The translations under genes were made by a program, and so were the position numbers. A stretch of DNA of 61,211 nt from Burkholderiaceae bacterium (GTDB lineage: Bacteria > Pseudomonadota > Gammaproteobacteria > Burkholderiales > Burkholderiaceae_E), in assembly GCA_021166725.1 (NCBI GenBank), contig JAJPES010000012.1:78635-139845 (forward strand), read 5' to 3'. This document shows positions 1-9,666 of this stretch, in pieces. Every line of letters starts with the position of its first letter. The first letter of the stretch is position 1. The notes beneath the pieces are model-generated. The model was not told the DNA's origin, ran no database searches, and saw only the letters and a list, made by a program, of their open reading frames with translations.

Positions 1-346
1 CGCTGAAGGCTTATGGATGTACGGGTACCGGTGCGTCGTCGGAGACGATGCACCAGGTGTGAACGATGTCGCACCCCCGTCCCGCATCGGCTCGCGAACC
101 GCTCGCCGACCTGCTTCATGAGTCGCCGGCCCGATGGCCGGATCGTCGAACGGGCGCACGGCGTACGACCCTTGCGCCGTCGGCGCCTACGCTGCTTCCG
201 GTCGGTGGTGCAAGGCTTCCTTACTGCCGCCCGTCGGTCGGGTGGTCGGTTTCGTCGGCCCCCGTTGCAGGTTTACATCACGGCGGTTCTCGCCGCAGAC
301 GGCGGTTGCTACCATCCGTTCACCCCTTGAACGCACCACCCGCCTA
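1..346. other. Left-edge region without a convincing gene
   Basis: No coding region with recognisable protein features is seen before the EPS regulator. The stretch holds an 11-bp hairpin (positions 30-54) and a small CCGGCC/GGCCGG palindrome (126-141). I looked for a JUMPstart/ops element (GGCGGTAG core), common ahead of polysaccharide operons, and did not find one. The stretch may be the leader of the EPS operon plus the tail of an upstream gene outside the window. Confidence 0.4.
30..54. other. Strong inverted repeat upstream of the EPS regulator
   Basis: GGTGCGTCGTC (30-40) pairs with GACGATGCACC (44-54) around a GGA loop. The 11-bp stem has one G-U pair. No T-tract follows on either strand, so it does not look like a simple intrinsic terminator. 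It could be a leader hairpin or the terminator of an upstream gene. Confidence 0.4.
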
Positions 347-697
347 TTGCCCACCCCCAAGTCCCCGCCCCCCGAGCCCGCGCAAGACGAAACGCTTTTC
401 CAGGTCCTGCGCACGCTCGAAGCCAACCCGCGCACCAGCCAGCGCGAACTGGCCGACTCGATGGGCATGAGCCTGGGCAAGGCGAACTACTGCCTGAAAG
501 CGCTGCTGGACAAGGGCCTGATCAAGATGCAGAACTTCCGCAACAGTCGCAACAAGCTGGCATACGCCTATCTACTAACACCGGCGGGCGTGGCTGCCAA
601 GGCGAGTCTCACGACGCGGTTCCTGCAGCGGAAGATGGCGGAGTACGAGGCGCTCGAGGCCGAGATCGCGCAGTTGAGGCGGGAGGCGGGGGAGTGA
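347..697 (+). CDS. EPS-associated MarR-family transcriptional regulator
   Basis: A small winged-helix DNA-binding protein of the MarR-like family found beside exopolysaccharide loci. It is predicted to control the downstream EPS genes. From the TTG at 347 it is 116 residues. The winged helix spans about residues 17-62 (FQVLRTLEANP, then SQRELADSMGMS as recognition region, then LLDKGLI). The C-terminus (about 92-116) is charged and coiled-coil-like. An upstream ATG at 134 would add about 70 arginine- and proline-rich residues that look like non-coding translation, so the TTG start fits the usual family length better. It is the first gene before a methyltransferase and flippase on the same strand. 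The family is clear; the start is inferred. Confidence 0.8.
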   Translation: MPTPKSPPPEPAQDETLFQVLRTLEANPRTSQRELADSMGMSLGKANYCLKALLDKGLIKMQNFRNSRNKLAYAYLLTPAGVAAKASLTTRFLQRKMAEYEALEAEIAQLRREAGE

Positions 698-757
698 GGC
701 CGGCTGTGAAGGTGGGTCCGATCGAATCCGTAACATCAAGACTCGGCGGGGACAGGT

Positions 758-1597
758 TTGACTGATCAGGCTTTGCTTTCCGCCGATTCTCATTTTGCCT
801 TCGGCAAGAACTGGCTCGACTATGCGCAAAAGATCGATGAGCAAAAAATCGGGCAGGCGGTTTCCGACCTCCACCGACTCAGCGGACGTAACAGCTTCGA
901 TGGCCTGACTTTTCTGGATATCGGTTGCGGCTCGGGCCTGCACGCACTTGCGGCCATACGGATGGGGGCGTTGCGGGTGGTCGGCGTCGATATCGATACG
1001 GACTCGGTCGAGGCTTCGCGTGGCACGCTGGCAAGGTTTGCCCCCGAAGCCGACGCCCGATTCGAGTGCGTCAGCGTCTTCAGCATGAGCCCCGAGGCGT
1101 TCGGAGGGTTCGATCTGGTGTATTCGTGGGGTGTCCTGCACCACACCGGCGACATGTACCGTGCGCTGACTGTCGCTGCCCATCTGGTTCGACCCGGGGG
1201 GGGGCTCATGGTCGCCTTGTACAAAAAGACTCCTTTCTGCGGTATGTGGCGGGTCATCAAGCGCTGGTATTCGTCGGCATCACCGGATAGCCAGCGACGC
1301 GCCCGACGGGTCCGCCTCGGGCTGCAGCGCTTGATCTCCAGGCTGAAAGGCCGGAATTTGAACGCCTATGTGCGGAACTACGGCGAAAACCGTGGGATGG
1401 ACTTCGCGAACGACGTTCATGACTGGATGGGCGGATACCCGTACGAATCGATCAGCCCGGAGGATTGTCGCGCGTTCTTCGGCGAGCTTGGCTTCAGGCT
1501 GGAGCGGGAATTCGTGCAGAAGCCGGGCAGGTATTTGCCCGGGCTGCTCGGGTCGGGCTGCGACGAATACGCGTTCACTCGCTCGCCCCCAGGTTGA
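758..1597 (+). CDS. Class I SAM-dependent methyltransferase
   Basis: A cytosolic methyltransferase of 279 residues, probably modifying a sugar or lipid-linked intermediate in EPS synthesis. The Rossmann-fold SAM motif is FLDIGCGSG (about residues 52-60), followed by an acidic motif II (VVGVDID, about 74-80) and a motif with VYSWGVLHHTGD. The start is TTG, placed just after a GGGGACAGG purine tract that can serve as ribosome binding site. The downstream flippase gene begins about 30 bases after the stop. The substrate cannot be read from the sequence. The assignment to EPS decoration rests only on position. Confidence 0.85.
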   Translation: MTDQALLSADSHFAFGKNWLDYAQKIDEQKIGQAVSDLHRLSGRNSFDGLTFLDIGCGSGLHALAAIRMGALRVVGVDIDTDSVEASRGTLARFAPEADARFECVSVFSMSPEAFGGFDLVYSWGVLHHTGDMYRALTVAAHLVRPGGGLMVALYKKTPFCGMWRVIKRWYSSASPDSQRRARRVRLGLQRLISRLKGRNLNAYVRNYGENRGMDFANDVHDWMGGYPYESISPEDCRAFFGELGFRLEREFVQKPGRYLPGLLGSGCDEYAFTRSPPG

Positions 1598-1626
1598 AGA
1601 CGGGCGCGAGCGAATCGAATCTTCGC

Positions 1627-2979
1627 ATGACGCTCGCGGTCGCTGATCGCATTCGCCGCCACCTGGCCGACCCGACTTCGGAGCATCGGAAGATCGCGCT
1701 GGGCTTCGCATCGGTCAGTCTCTTTGTCTTCGTCGGCAAACTGGCCGGCGCCGCCAAGGAAATGACGATTGCCTGGCGTTACGGTGTCAGTGAAACCATC
1801 GACGCATACGTGTTCGTGCTCACCCTGGTCAGTTGGCCAGTAGCAGTGTGGTTCAGCGTGCTTACCGCGGTGATGGTTCCACTTGTCGCCCGCCTTCAAT
1901 ACGATGCACCGGCCGATTTGCCGCGGTTTCGCGCCGAACTGCTGGCTTTGACGCTTCTTGTCGGCGGAGGGCTCGGACTACTCGCGTATCTCGGATTACC
2001 GGCGTTGCTGCAGGCTGGCTGGCTCGGTCTCTCGGGAGAGGCGCTGACAAAGGCGCTTCGGATGATGGCTGGCATGTCGCTGCTCGTGCCGTTGGGGATC
2101 GCGATCAGTCTGTTTTCTGCGTCGCTCCTGGCCGCCGGACATCATCGCAACACGCTGTTCGAGGCCATTCCGGCGTTTACGTTGCTGGTTGTATTGCTGC
2201 TACCGCCCGGTTTGGTCCCCGAACCGCTGCTGTGGGGCACCGTCGCCGGATACGCGTTTCACGCGGCCGCCCTCGGGTTGCCGCTATATCGGCGTCAGGC
2301 GTTGCCGCCTCCGATATTCCGCCAGCAATCACACGTCTGGCCAGTCTTCTGGAGCAGTATCGGCATCATGGCCGTGAGTCAAGGCCTGATGAGTTTGACG
2401 AACCTTATCGACCAGTTTCTTGCCGCCGGTCTGGGGCCCGGGGCGCTTTCCACGCTGAGCTATGTCAACAGGATCCTGGCGCTGATCCTGGGGCTTGGCG
2501 CCACTGCGATCGGACGCGCCACTCTGCCGGTGTTTTCGAATGCCCACGCCAAAGCCGGTTCCGAAACTTATGTACTAGCGCTTCGCTGGGCGAAATGGAT
2601 GTTCCTGTTGAGCCTGGCCGCGTTGCTGTTCGGTTGGATGGCCGCACCGTGGGGAGTAGAGTTGCTGTTCCAGCGTGGCGCATTCACAGCGAACGACAGC
2701 AGCCGCGTAACAGAAGTTCTCAGATACGGTTTGTTGCAGGTGCCGCCCTATTTCTTCGGACTCGTCCTTGTCTCTCTCGTGGCGAGTCAGAAAAAATACA
2801 AGGTGCTGTTGCTTTCCAGTTCGGTCGCACTCGCCACGAAGATTGGCGCGATATCGATATTCGTTCCATTGTTCAAGTTGAATGGACTTGTATTGTCGAC
2901 AGTGACGATGTATCTGGCAACAGCATTGTTCTTTCTCGTCGTTACATATCGCCTTCGTTTCAACCGCTCATTTGCATAG
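1627..2979 (+). CDS. MurJ/MviN-type lipid-linked oligosaccharide flippase
   Basis: An integral membrane protein of 450 residues in the MOP exporter superfamily, resembling MurJ. The start region (ALGFASVSLFVFVGKLAGAAKE) and the hydrophobic helices spaced along the length match the MurJ fold rather than the shorter Wzx/PST flippases. Located between a methyltransferase and glycosyltransferases, it probably moves the undecaprenyl-linked EPS repeat unit across the inner membrane. It is unlikely to be the housekeeping lipid II flippase, but sequence alone cannot exclude that. The ATG at 1627 is preferred because a longer reading frame overlaps the methyltransferase gene heavily. Confidence 0.8.
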   Translation: MTLAVADRIRRHLADPTSEHRKIALGFASVSLFVFVGKLAGAAKEMTIAWRYGVSETIDAYVFVLTLVSWPVAVWFSVLTAVMVPLVARLQYDAPADLPRFRAELLALTLLVGGGLGLLAYLGLPALLQAGWLGLSGEALTKALRMMAGMSLLVPLGIAISLFSASLLAAGHHRNTLFEAIPAFTLLVVLLLPPGLVPEPLLWGTVAGYAFHAAALGLPLYRRQALPPPIFRQQSHVWPVFWSSIGIMAVSQGLMSLTNLIDQFLAAGLGPGALSTLSYVNRILALILGLGATAIGRATLPVFSNAHAKAGSETYVLALRWAKWMFLLSLAALLFGWMAAPWGVELLFQRGAFTANDSSRVTEVLRYGLLQVPPYFFGLVLVSLVASQKKYKVLLLSSSVALATKIGAISIFVPLFKLNGLVLSTVTMYLATALFFLVVTYRLRFNRSFA

Positions 2980-3008
2980 AAAGCGTGTCCGATTGCGTCT
3001 GAGACGAT

Positions 3009-4118
3009 ATGAATCTCCTAATTTTCATCCACTCCCTCCACTCCGGCGGTGCTGAACGCGTGACCGCCAATCTCGCGAACTACTGGGCGGAGAAGGGCTG
3101 GAAGATCGCGGTGGTTACGCTCAGTTCGGCGAAAGAAGACTTTTATCGGCTTCATCCTTCTGTAGAGCGTATCGCTCTTGGCCTGGCTCGCGACAGCGGC
3201 AATCCGCTGATGGCCATTCTCAACAATCTGCGGCGTGTTGTTGTGTTGCGCCGTGTACTGCGTGATACACGTCCTAATATTGCGCTGGGAATGATGACTA
3301 CTGCGAACGTTCTGCTCTCGCTCGCCCAAACTGGACTTAAGGGGATAATAACGGTGGGGTCTGAACGCATCCACCCGCCCCGGGTTCCCTTGGGCGCGAT
3401 GTGGGAAATCCTGCGTGCGCGCACGTATCGGCGGTTGAAGGCCGTTGTCGCGCTGACCGGAAGATCTGCTGACTGGCTGCGCGCACACACTCGTGCTTCA
3501 AATATTCGCATCATCCCCAACGCGGCGTCCTGGCCGTTGGACCCGCAACCGCCCTGTCTTCCGGTTCCCCCTCGCCTGGACGCGGAGCATGTTCTTTTGG
3601 CGGTAGGTCGCCTCGATGAGCAAAAGGGATTCGATCTCTTGATTGCCGCCTTTCAACGGCTTGCTGCCCGGTTTCCCGAATGGCGACTGATTGTGCTCGG
3701 TGAGGGGCCCAGACGAAACGCCTTGGAGGCTCAGGTCGCTTCCGCCGGGCTCACGGGGCGTGTAGATCTGCCCGGTCGCGCGGGCAATATCGGGCAGTGG
3801 TATGAGGCCGCGGATCTCTATGCAATGAGTTCCCGCTTCGAGGGCTTCCCCAACACACTGGTCGAGGCGATGGCGCACGGCCTGCCGGTGGTGAGTTTCG
3901 ATTGCGACACGGGTCCGGGCGACATCGTCCGACACGAGAGGGATGGTCTTCTGGTCCCACCAGAAAATGCCGCAGAACTGGAGGTCACCCTGGGCCGGTT
4001 GATGGCTGACAACGCGTTACGCCGTCGATTCGCTCAGGAGGCCATTGACGTGCGGCAACGGCTTTCGCTTGAAAGAATCGCTAGGCAATGGGAAGACCTG
4101 TTCGAAGAAATGCGTTGA
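3009..4118 (+). CDS. Glycosyltransferase family 4 (EPS)
   Basis: A GT-B fold retaining glycosyltransferase of 369 residues that transfers a sugar from a nucleotide donor to the growing lipid-linked EPS unit. The N-terminal glycine-rich loop is HSGGAERV (about residues 11-18). The C-terminal half carries VGRLDEQKGFD, LGEGPRR and the EX7E-type donor site EGFPNTLVEAM. It begins with ATG 29 bases after the flippase gene. Donor and acceptor are unknown. Confidence 0.87.
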   Translation: MNLLIFIHSLHSGGAERVTANLANYWAEKGWKIAVVTLSSAKEDFYRLHPSVERIALGLARDSGNPLMAILNNLRRVVVLRRVLRDTRPNIALGMMTTANVLLSLAQTGLKGIITVGSERIHPPRVPLGAMWEILRARTYRRLKAVVALTGRSADWLRAHTRASNIRIIPNAASWPLDPQPPCLPVPPRLDAEHVLLAVGRLDEQKGFDLLIAAFQRLAARFPEWRLIVLGEGPRRNALEAQVASAGLTGRVDLPGRAGNIGQWYEAADLYAMSSRFEGFPNTLVEAMAHGLPVVSFDCDTGPGDIVRHERDGLLVPPENAAELEVTLGRLMADNALRRRFAQEAIDVRQRLSLERIARQWEDLFEEMR

Positions 4119-4205
4119 TGTGGCTTCGGCTTACGCCCTATTCAAGCCGCACTGCGCTCTCTTTTGTTTCCGCTTTGTCGTTGGTAACGGCAAGAGATTT
4201 CTGAC

Positions 4206-5399
4206 ATGCGGTCATTTGGGATAGAAGCGATCGCTTTCCCGACAGTCGTGATCTTTGTCGTGACTTTTATCGTCACCCATCACGTGACGAAGCGGCGAAT
4301 TGGATCGATGATCGCCGCGTCGATCAAAGCAGGTCTTTTTGCCGCCTACTTCGGGTTTTTTTTCGACGGCTCGTACACGTTCCTTGACGACTGGACTTAC
4401 ATCGCCGGTGGGGCGCAACTCTTGCACGGCGAGGTTGGGATAACGAATCTACAGGAGAACTGGAGCCTGCTTGGAAGTATCGCAGGTGGAGATCATTTCT
4501 TCTATTATCTATATAATTCGTACGCTTTCAGACTGTTTGGAGAAGGGTACTACGCGCCCGTTGCGTTGAATGTTCTAGCGACTGTCGCAATAGCCTGGAT
4601 CGGTACCGGGCTGGCAACTATCGAGTTCAATCTCGGAAGAAGAATATACCGCTGGCTTTTTTTCTTTCTCCTGCTTCACCCTGATATTCTCGCGTGGTCC
4701 AACATAATGAACGGCAAGGACATATTGGTCCTGCTGCTGCATGTGATCTTGTTGGTGGCGGTGTCAAATGCATTCCGGGGTTACATTTATCGAGCATTGT
4801 GGTTCGCTGTGCCGAGTATCGGTATTTTGCTCTTTTTGCGTTTTTATGTGCCGCTATTGTTTGGCGTTGCATTGATTTCTACTTGGCTGCTAATCGGTTT
4901 TCGGCATAGACTTAAGTTCCTGATAATTTCTGGCGCGTGGATCTGGTTTGCATTCGTATGGATCGGACAGGATTACCTGATTTCGACTCTTGCCCTGGTG
5001 CGAGGCGATTTCGTTAACCCGTTATACGGTTTTTTCCGTATTCTCCTCACCCCGACGCCGATGAGCGCGTCCGGACCATATGAATTTCTGATTATTCCGG
5101 CCATAATTCACTGGGGGTCTTTGCCTTTTTTTCTTCTGGGCCTGAGAAGGGTCTGGGTGACGCGTACTCCATTTGCAATGTTCCTGGTTTCATATTTATT
5201 TGTATTCTTGGCCTTATACGCAGTATATGGGGAGTTGCAAGGTCCGAGGCATCGTGTGCAGCTTGATTATGCCTGGGCGCTGCTGCAATTCATTGGAGCC
5301 GTTGCCCTCTTAAGAAGGCGCCGCATGGTGGCGAGAGTCGAAACAATGACGAGTCGTGGATCGGGTGCGATCAGGACAATTCAAGCGAACGCTCAATGA
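4206..5399 (+). CDS. Polytopic membrane protein, candidate EPS polymerase
   Basis: A 397-residue inner-membrane protein with about ten hydrophobic segments. I do not recognise the family with certainty. A segment reading HPDILAWSNIMNGKD follows a long hydrophobic helix and resembles the (R/G)KD loop seen in some EpsG/Wzy-like polymerases and GT39-type membrane enzymes. Position in the locus (between two GT4 genes, with no other polymerase candidate in the window) favours a Wzy role. Base use is distinctly AT-richer than in its neighbours (runs such as TTTTTTTTC and TATCTATATAATTC), which suggests recent acquisition. Its stop overlaps the next ATG (ATGA), so the pair is translationally coupled. 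Confidence 0.6.
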   Translation: MRSFGIEAIAFPTVVIFVVTFIVTHHVTKRRIGSMIAASIKAGLFAAYFGFFFDGSYTFLDDWTYIAGGAQLLHGEVGITNLQENWSLLGSIAGGDHFFYYLYNSYAFRLFGEGYYAPVALNVLATVAIAWIGTGLATIEFNLGRRIYRWLFFFLLLHPDILAWSNIMNGKDILVLLLHVILLVAVSNAFRGYIYRALWFAVPSIGILLFLRFYVPLLFGVALISTWLLIGFRHRLKFLIISGAWIWFAFVWIGQDYLISTLALVRGDFVNPLYGFFRILLTPTPMSASGPYEFLIIPAIIHWGSLPFFLLGLRRVWVTRTPFAMFLVSYLFVFLALYAVYGELQGPRHRVQLDYAWALLQFIGAVALLRRRRMVARVETMTSRGSGAIRTIQANAQ

Positions 5400-6496
5400 G
5401 TCGTATCGCCTTCTTCTTCCCCTCCCTGAACGGCGGCGGCGCCGAACGCGTCATGGTCACTCTCGCAAATGCACTCGCCGACCGCGGCCACGCCATTGAT
5501 CTGGTGCTCGCCTCTGCCCACGGCCCCTTTCGCAAGGACGTGTCGCCGCAAGTGCGCGTGATCGATCTTCAGGCCGGTCGCGTGATCAAGTCGCTACTGC
5601 CGTTGGCGCGCTACCTGCGCCGAGAGTCGCCCGTTGCGATGCTTGCGGCGCAGACCCACGCCAACGTCGTTACGCTCGTGGCTCGGCGTCTCGCCCGCGT
5701 TGCGACTCGTGTCGTGGTGAGTGAACGCAGCACGATCAGTGTCGCGTGCAGTCGTGCCAGAGGCGCTGCTGCGTGGTTGAACTATGCATTGGTGCCGAGC
5801 CTATATCGGACGGCTGATGGCATCTGCACCGTCTCACGTGCGGCGAGCAAGGATCTCGTCCGTTTCGCCGGTCTGCCTGCCGCCCGCGTAAGCACGATCT
5901 ACAACCCGTTCGATCTCGATCGCATCACCCGACTCGCCGACGAACCGCTGGGCGATCCGTGGCTGGAGCCGGGCAAACCGCCGATCGTGCTGGCGGTTGG
6001 TCGGCTGGCGGAGGAGAAGGATTTCCCGACCCTCATCCGCGCGTTCGCTCGACTGCGTTCGAAGCGACCCTTGCGGTTGTTGATTCTCGGCGAGGGCGCA
6101 TTGCGTCCCATGTTGGAAGAACTGATAGCACGATGCAAATTGACCGCGGATGACGTACGGATGCCTGGTTTCGTCCAGAATCCGTTTGCGTATCTGGCGC
6201 GTTGCTCGGTATTCGTTCTCTCCTCACGCTGGGAAGGTTTGCCAGGTGTCTTGATCGAGGCCCTGGCATGCGGCGCGCCGGTCGTGAGCACCGATTGTCC
6301 CAGCGGACCACACGAGATACTGGAAGGCGGCCGCTGGGGCTCCTTGGTTGCGGTCGGCGACCCAGATGCCTTGGCGGGGGCAATCGCCGCCACGCTCGAT
6401 ACGCCGCGCGATCGATTGCCGGATGTGCGTAGGCGCGCGCAGGACTTCGAGCAGGAGCGCGCGGTAGCTGCCTACCTGAAGCTTCTCGGCTGCTGA
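5396..6496 (+). CDS. Glycosyltransferase family 4 (EPS)
   Basis: A 366-residue GT4 enzyme of the same overall type as the gene at 3009, with an N-terminal NGGGAERVM loop, VGRLAEEKDFPTL, LGEGALRPMLEEL, and the donor-site motif EGLPGVLIEAL. It shares an ATGA overlap with the membrane protein upstream, so both are probably made together. It is cytosolic or membrane-associated and adds one sugar of the EPS repeat. Sugar specificity is not visible. Confidence 0.88.
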   Translation: MSRIAFFFPSLNGGGAERVMVTLANALADRGHAIDLVLASAHGPFRKDVSPQVRVIDLQAGRVIKSLLPLARYLRRESPVAMLAAQTHANVVTLVARRLARVATRVVVSERSTISVACSRARGAAAWLNYALVPSLYRTADGICTVSRAASKDLVRFAGLPAARVSTIYNPFDLDRITRLADEPLGDPWLEPGKPPIVLAVGRLAEEKDFPTLIRAFARLRSKRPLRLLILGEGALRPMLEELIARCKLTADDVRMPGFVQNPFAYLARCSVFVLSSRWEGLPGVLIEALACGAPVVSTDCPSGPHEILEGGRWGSLVAVGDPDALAGAIAATLDTPRDRLPDVRRRAQDFEQERAVAAYLKLLGC

Positions 6497-6508
6497 ACGA
6501 TCCGCCTC

Positions 6509-7657
6509 GTGAAAGTCGCTTTCGTCATCACCGGCCTTTCCACGGGCGGCGCCGAGACCATGCTGCTCAAACTCTTGCAGCATCTCGACCGTCGCCGTTT
6601 CGAACCCCACGTGTTTTCGCTAACGACGGAAGGCGAGGTCGGACCGCGCATTGCAGACTTGCGGATTCCCGTGCGCGCACTTGGCATGCGGCCGGGCTCG
6701 CCGAATCCGGGGCCTGTGCTGTCTCTTACGCGCAGTCTTCGCAGGCTCGCGCCGGACGTGGTCCACACCTGGATGTACCACGCCGACTTCGTTGGTGGCC
6801 TCGCTGCGCGTCTGGCTGGTTCCCGGAACCTCGCTTGGGGAATTCATCATAGCAATCTCGACCGGCACTTGACCAAGCGCTCCACCTCGCTGGTCGTGAA
6901 AACCTGTGCGCTGCTTTCTTCCTGGATGCCCGCGCAGATTCTTTCCTGTTCGACCCGTGCAAGGGCGGTGCATGCAGCAGCGGGCTATCGTGCAGACAAG
7001 ATCCGCGTGATCCCGAACGGATTCGACCTCGAGCGCTTTCGCCCGGACGCCGAAGCGCGGACAGGCATACGGGCAGAGCTGGGTGTGCCCCTGGAGACCC
7101 CACTGGTCGGTTTGATCGCGCGCTACGATCCGCAAAAGAACCACGCCGGTTTCATTGGGGCAGCTTCGCTGGTCCGCACACAAATGCCTGACGCGCATTT
7201 CCTGTTGGCCGGTTCGGAGGTAGATGCCGACAACAGCGCGCTGCAGGAGTCGATCCGGGCGCATGGACTGTGTGCATCCGTGCATCTGCTTGGTCGACGC
7301 GATGACGTACCGCGCCTGATGGCAGCGCTCGATGTATTGGCTTCTTCTTCTTATGGTGAGGCGTTTCCGAACGTGCTGGGCGAGGCCATGGCTTGTGGCG
7401 TTCCCTGTGTTGTCACGGACGTAGGTGATTCCGCCGAGATCGTGGGCGACACCGGGCGAGTGGTACAGCCAGGCGACGTGCGTGGGCTCGCGGATCAGAT
7501 TGTCGACGTGTTGCGCCTGCCGTTGGCCGACAGGGCCGCGCTGGGTTCGCAGGCGCGGGTGCGGGTACAGGCCAACTACGAAATCGGCCAGGTCGCGAAG
7601 CTTTATGAAGCCTGCTACGAACGCCTGGCTGCAAAGAGCACGCGGTCGAACGCCTGA
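6509..7657 (+). CDS. Glycosyltransferase family 4 (EPS)
   Basis: A 382-residue GT4 glycosyltransferase starting with GTG 12 bases after the previous stop. Visible motifs are LSTGGAETMLLKLL at the N-terminus, a CSTRARAVH segment at mid-protein, IPNGFDLERF just before the C-terminal domain, and EAFPNVLGEAMACG as the EX7E donor site. Its final bases overlap the start of the AsnB-like gene (TGATG). It probably acts in sequence with the other GT4 enzymes on the lipid-linked repeat unit. Confidence 0.88.
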   Translation: MKVAFVITGLSTGGAETMLLKLLQHLDRRRFEPHVFSLTTEGEVGPRIADLRIPVRALGMRPGSPNPGPVLSLTRSLRRLAPDVVHTWMYHADFVGGLAARLAGSRNLAWGIHHSNLDRHLTKRSTSLVVKTCALLSSWMPAQILSCSTRARAVHAAAGYRADKIRVIPNGFDLERFRPDAEARTGIRAELGVPLETPLVGLIARYDPQKNHAGFIGAASLVRTQMPDAHFLLAGSEVDADNSALQESIRAHGLCASVHLLGRRDDVPRLMAALDVLASSSYGEAFPNVLGEAMACGVPCVVTDVGDSAEIVGDTGRVVQPGDVRGLADQIVDVLRLPLADRAALGSQARVRVQANYEIGQVAKLYEACYERLAAKSTRSNA

Positions 7658-9666
7658 TGTGCGGCTTTGCGGGTCATCTCGGAACTGGACCCCTGGTCGG
7701 CAGACAGGCGGCATCGGCCGTGCTCGAGCGCATGGCCGACGCGATGGCGTTGCGCGGCCCGGACGATTGCGGCATCTGGGTCGACGACGCGGGAATTGGG
7801 TTGGCCCACCGGCGCCTGTCCATCCTGGACCTCTCGCCCGCGGGTCATCAGCCGATGGCTTGTCACGCCGGGCGTTACGTACTCGCCCTGAACGGCGAGA
7901 TCTACAACCATCAGGATTTACGCCGTGAACTCGCGACCGCGCAGGCAGTGCCCCATTGGCACGGCCACTCGGACACCGAAACACTTCTCGCCGGCTTTGT
8001 CGCGTGGGGCATTCGCGCGACGATCGAACGTTGCATCGGCATGTTTGCCTTTGCCGTGTGGGACAGGAAAGACCATGTGCTGACGCTGGGGCGCGATCGG
8101 CTCGGTGAAAAGCCGCTGTACTACGGATGGCAGGGGGCAGGAGAGCGCGCGAGTTTTCTCTTCGGGTCGGATCTGAATGCACTGAAGGTGCACCCGGCCT
8201 TCGCGGCAAATGTCGATCGCGACGCGCTGTGCCTGCTGATGCGGCATAACTGCATCCCGGCTCCGCACTCGATTTACCGCGGGGTCTTCAAGCTGCTTCC
8301 CGCACATCTACTCAGGGTGTCGTTGAAGCGGCGCGAGCCCGTCCTCGAGGCGTACTGGTCACTCGCCGACGTAGCGGTTGCCGGTGTTCATACACCGTTC
8401 GAGGGTACCGCTTCGCAGGCCACCGACGCGCTGGAGCAGTTGCTGTGCTCAGCCGTGCGCCAGCAGATGGTGGCAGACGTACCGTTGGGCGCGTTTCTGT
8501 CCGGCGGTATCGATTCGTCCACGGTGGTTGCGCTGATGCAGGCGCAAGCCGATCGGCCGATCAAGACCTTCTCGATCGGCTTCGAGGAAGAAGGCTACGA
8601 CGAGGCCCAGCACGCCCGTGCGGTCGCCCGACACCTGGGCACGGAGCACACCGAGTTGTACGTCACGCCGCAGCAGGCGATGGACATAATTCCGCGACTG
8701 CCGCGTTTGTACAGTGAACCGTTTGCCGATTCGTCGCAAATTCCGACCTTTCTCGTTTCGCAATTGGCCCGCGGGCAAGTAACTGTTTCGTTATCCGGCG
8801 ACGCCGGAGACGAGTTGTTTGGCGGCTACAACCGTTATCGGCTTGCTCAGAAACGATGGGAAACGATTTCGCTACTGCCCGGAGGTGCTCGGAAGCTGGC
8901 CGTATACGGAATCCGTTCGCTGTCGCCGGCGGTCTGGAACGCATTGCTGAGGCCGTTGGGTTCGATCAAGTCACGATCACACCGTCCCATCAACCTTGGC
9001 GATCGACTACACAAGGGAGCGAACCTCTTGTCAGTGCGAGGCATCGACGAGTTGTACTTGAGGCATGTCACGCATTGGGAACCGGAGGGTTTCGTGATCG
9101 GCGGGGAGGAACCATCAACTTGCCTGCGCGGCAAACCTTTGCCGCTGCCGGGACTCGACGCAGTACAACGCATGATGGCGCTGGACACTATTACTTATTT
9201 GCCCGATGACATCCTGGTCAAGGTGGATCGCGCGGCGATGGGCGTGTCGCTCGAGACCCGCGTGCCGTTTCTCGATCATCGCGTTGTGGAGTTCGCCTGG
9301 CGCATTCCGCAATCCATGAAGTTGCGCGACGGAGTGGGCAAGTGGATCCTGCGCCGGGTGCTCTACCGGCACGTACCCAGGAATCTGATCGAGCGCCCGA
9401 AGATGGGCTTCGGTGTACCGATCGATAGCTGGCTGCGCGGACCGTTGCGCGATTGGGCCGAGACTCTGCTGGCTGAGTCGCGCCTGCGGCAGGACGGGTA
9501 CTTCAACCCGACCCCGATCCGGCAGAAATGGGCGGAGCACTCGAGCGGACAGCGGAACTGGCAGTACCACTTGTGGGATGTGCTGATGTTTCAGGCGTGG
9601 CTGGATTCGAGGCGGTCCACGTCCGGGGCAAGCGAGCATGAGCATGAGCGCGTTGAGGCGGTTTAA
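7657..9666 (+). CDS. asnB: Asparagine synthase (glutamine-hydrolysing) family protein
   Basis: A 669-residue two-domain amidotransferase. The N-terminal Ntn glutaminase domain begins with the catalytic Cys2 (MCGFAGHLG). The C-terminal synthetase domain carries the PP-loop LSGGIDSS (about residues 281-288). Such proteins make asparagine, but copies inside EPS loci are widespread and are thought to amidate sugar acids or other EPS precursors. The length fits the family. It overlaps the upstream glycosyltransferase stop, indicating coupling. Its last 29 bases overlap the methyltransferase-like remnant in another frame. Confidence 0.88.
   Translation: MCGFAGHLGTGPLVGRQAASAVLERMADAMALRGPDDCGIWVDDAGIGLAHRRLSILDLSPAGHQPMACHAGRYVLALNGEIYNHQDLRRELATAQAVPHWHGHSDTETLLAGFVAWGIRATIERCIGMFAFAVWDRKDHVLTLGRDRLGEKPLYYGWQGAGERASFLFGSDLNALKVHPAFAANVDRDALCLLMRHNCIPAPHSIYRGVFKLLPAHLLRVSLKRREPVLEAYWSLADVAVAGVHTPFEGTASQATDALEQLLCSAVRQQMVADVPLGAFLSGGIDSSTVVALMQAQADRPIKTFSIGFEEEGYDEAQHARAVARHLGTEHTELYVTPQQAMDIIPRLPRLYSEPFADSSQIPTFLVSQLARGQVTVSLSGDAGDELFGGYNRYRLAQKRWETISLLPGGARKLAVYGIRSLSPAVWNALLRPLGSIKSRSHRPINLGDRLHKGANLLSVRGIDELYLRHVTHWEPEGFVIGGEEPSTCLRGKPLPLPGLDAVQRMMALDTITYLPDDILVKVDRAAMGVSLETRVPFLDHRVVEFAWRIPQSMKLRDGVGKWILRRVLYRHVPRNLIERPKMGFGVPIDSWLRGPLRDWAETLLAESRLRQDGYFNPTPIRQKWAEHSSGQRNWQYHLWDVLMFQAWLDSRRSTSGASEHEHERVEAV

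Noticed and set aside
1..346. JUMPstart/ops antitermination element before the EPS genes
   Set aside because: No GGCGGTAG-type core; GGCGGTTGCTACC near 301-313 is not a convincing match.
3018..3520. Open frames antisense to the first GT4 gene
   Set aside because: No recognisable features; they oppose a clear glycosyltransferase.
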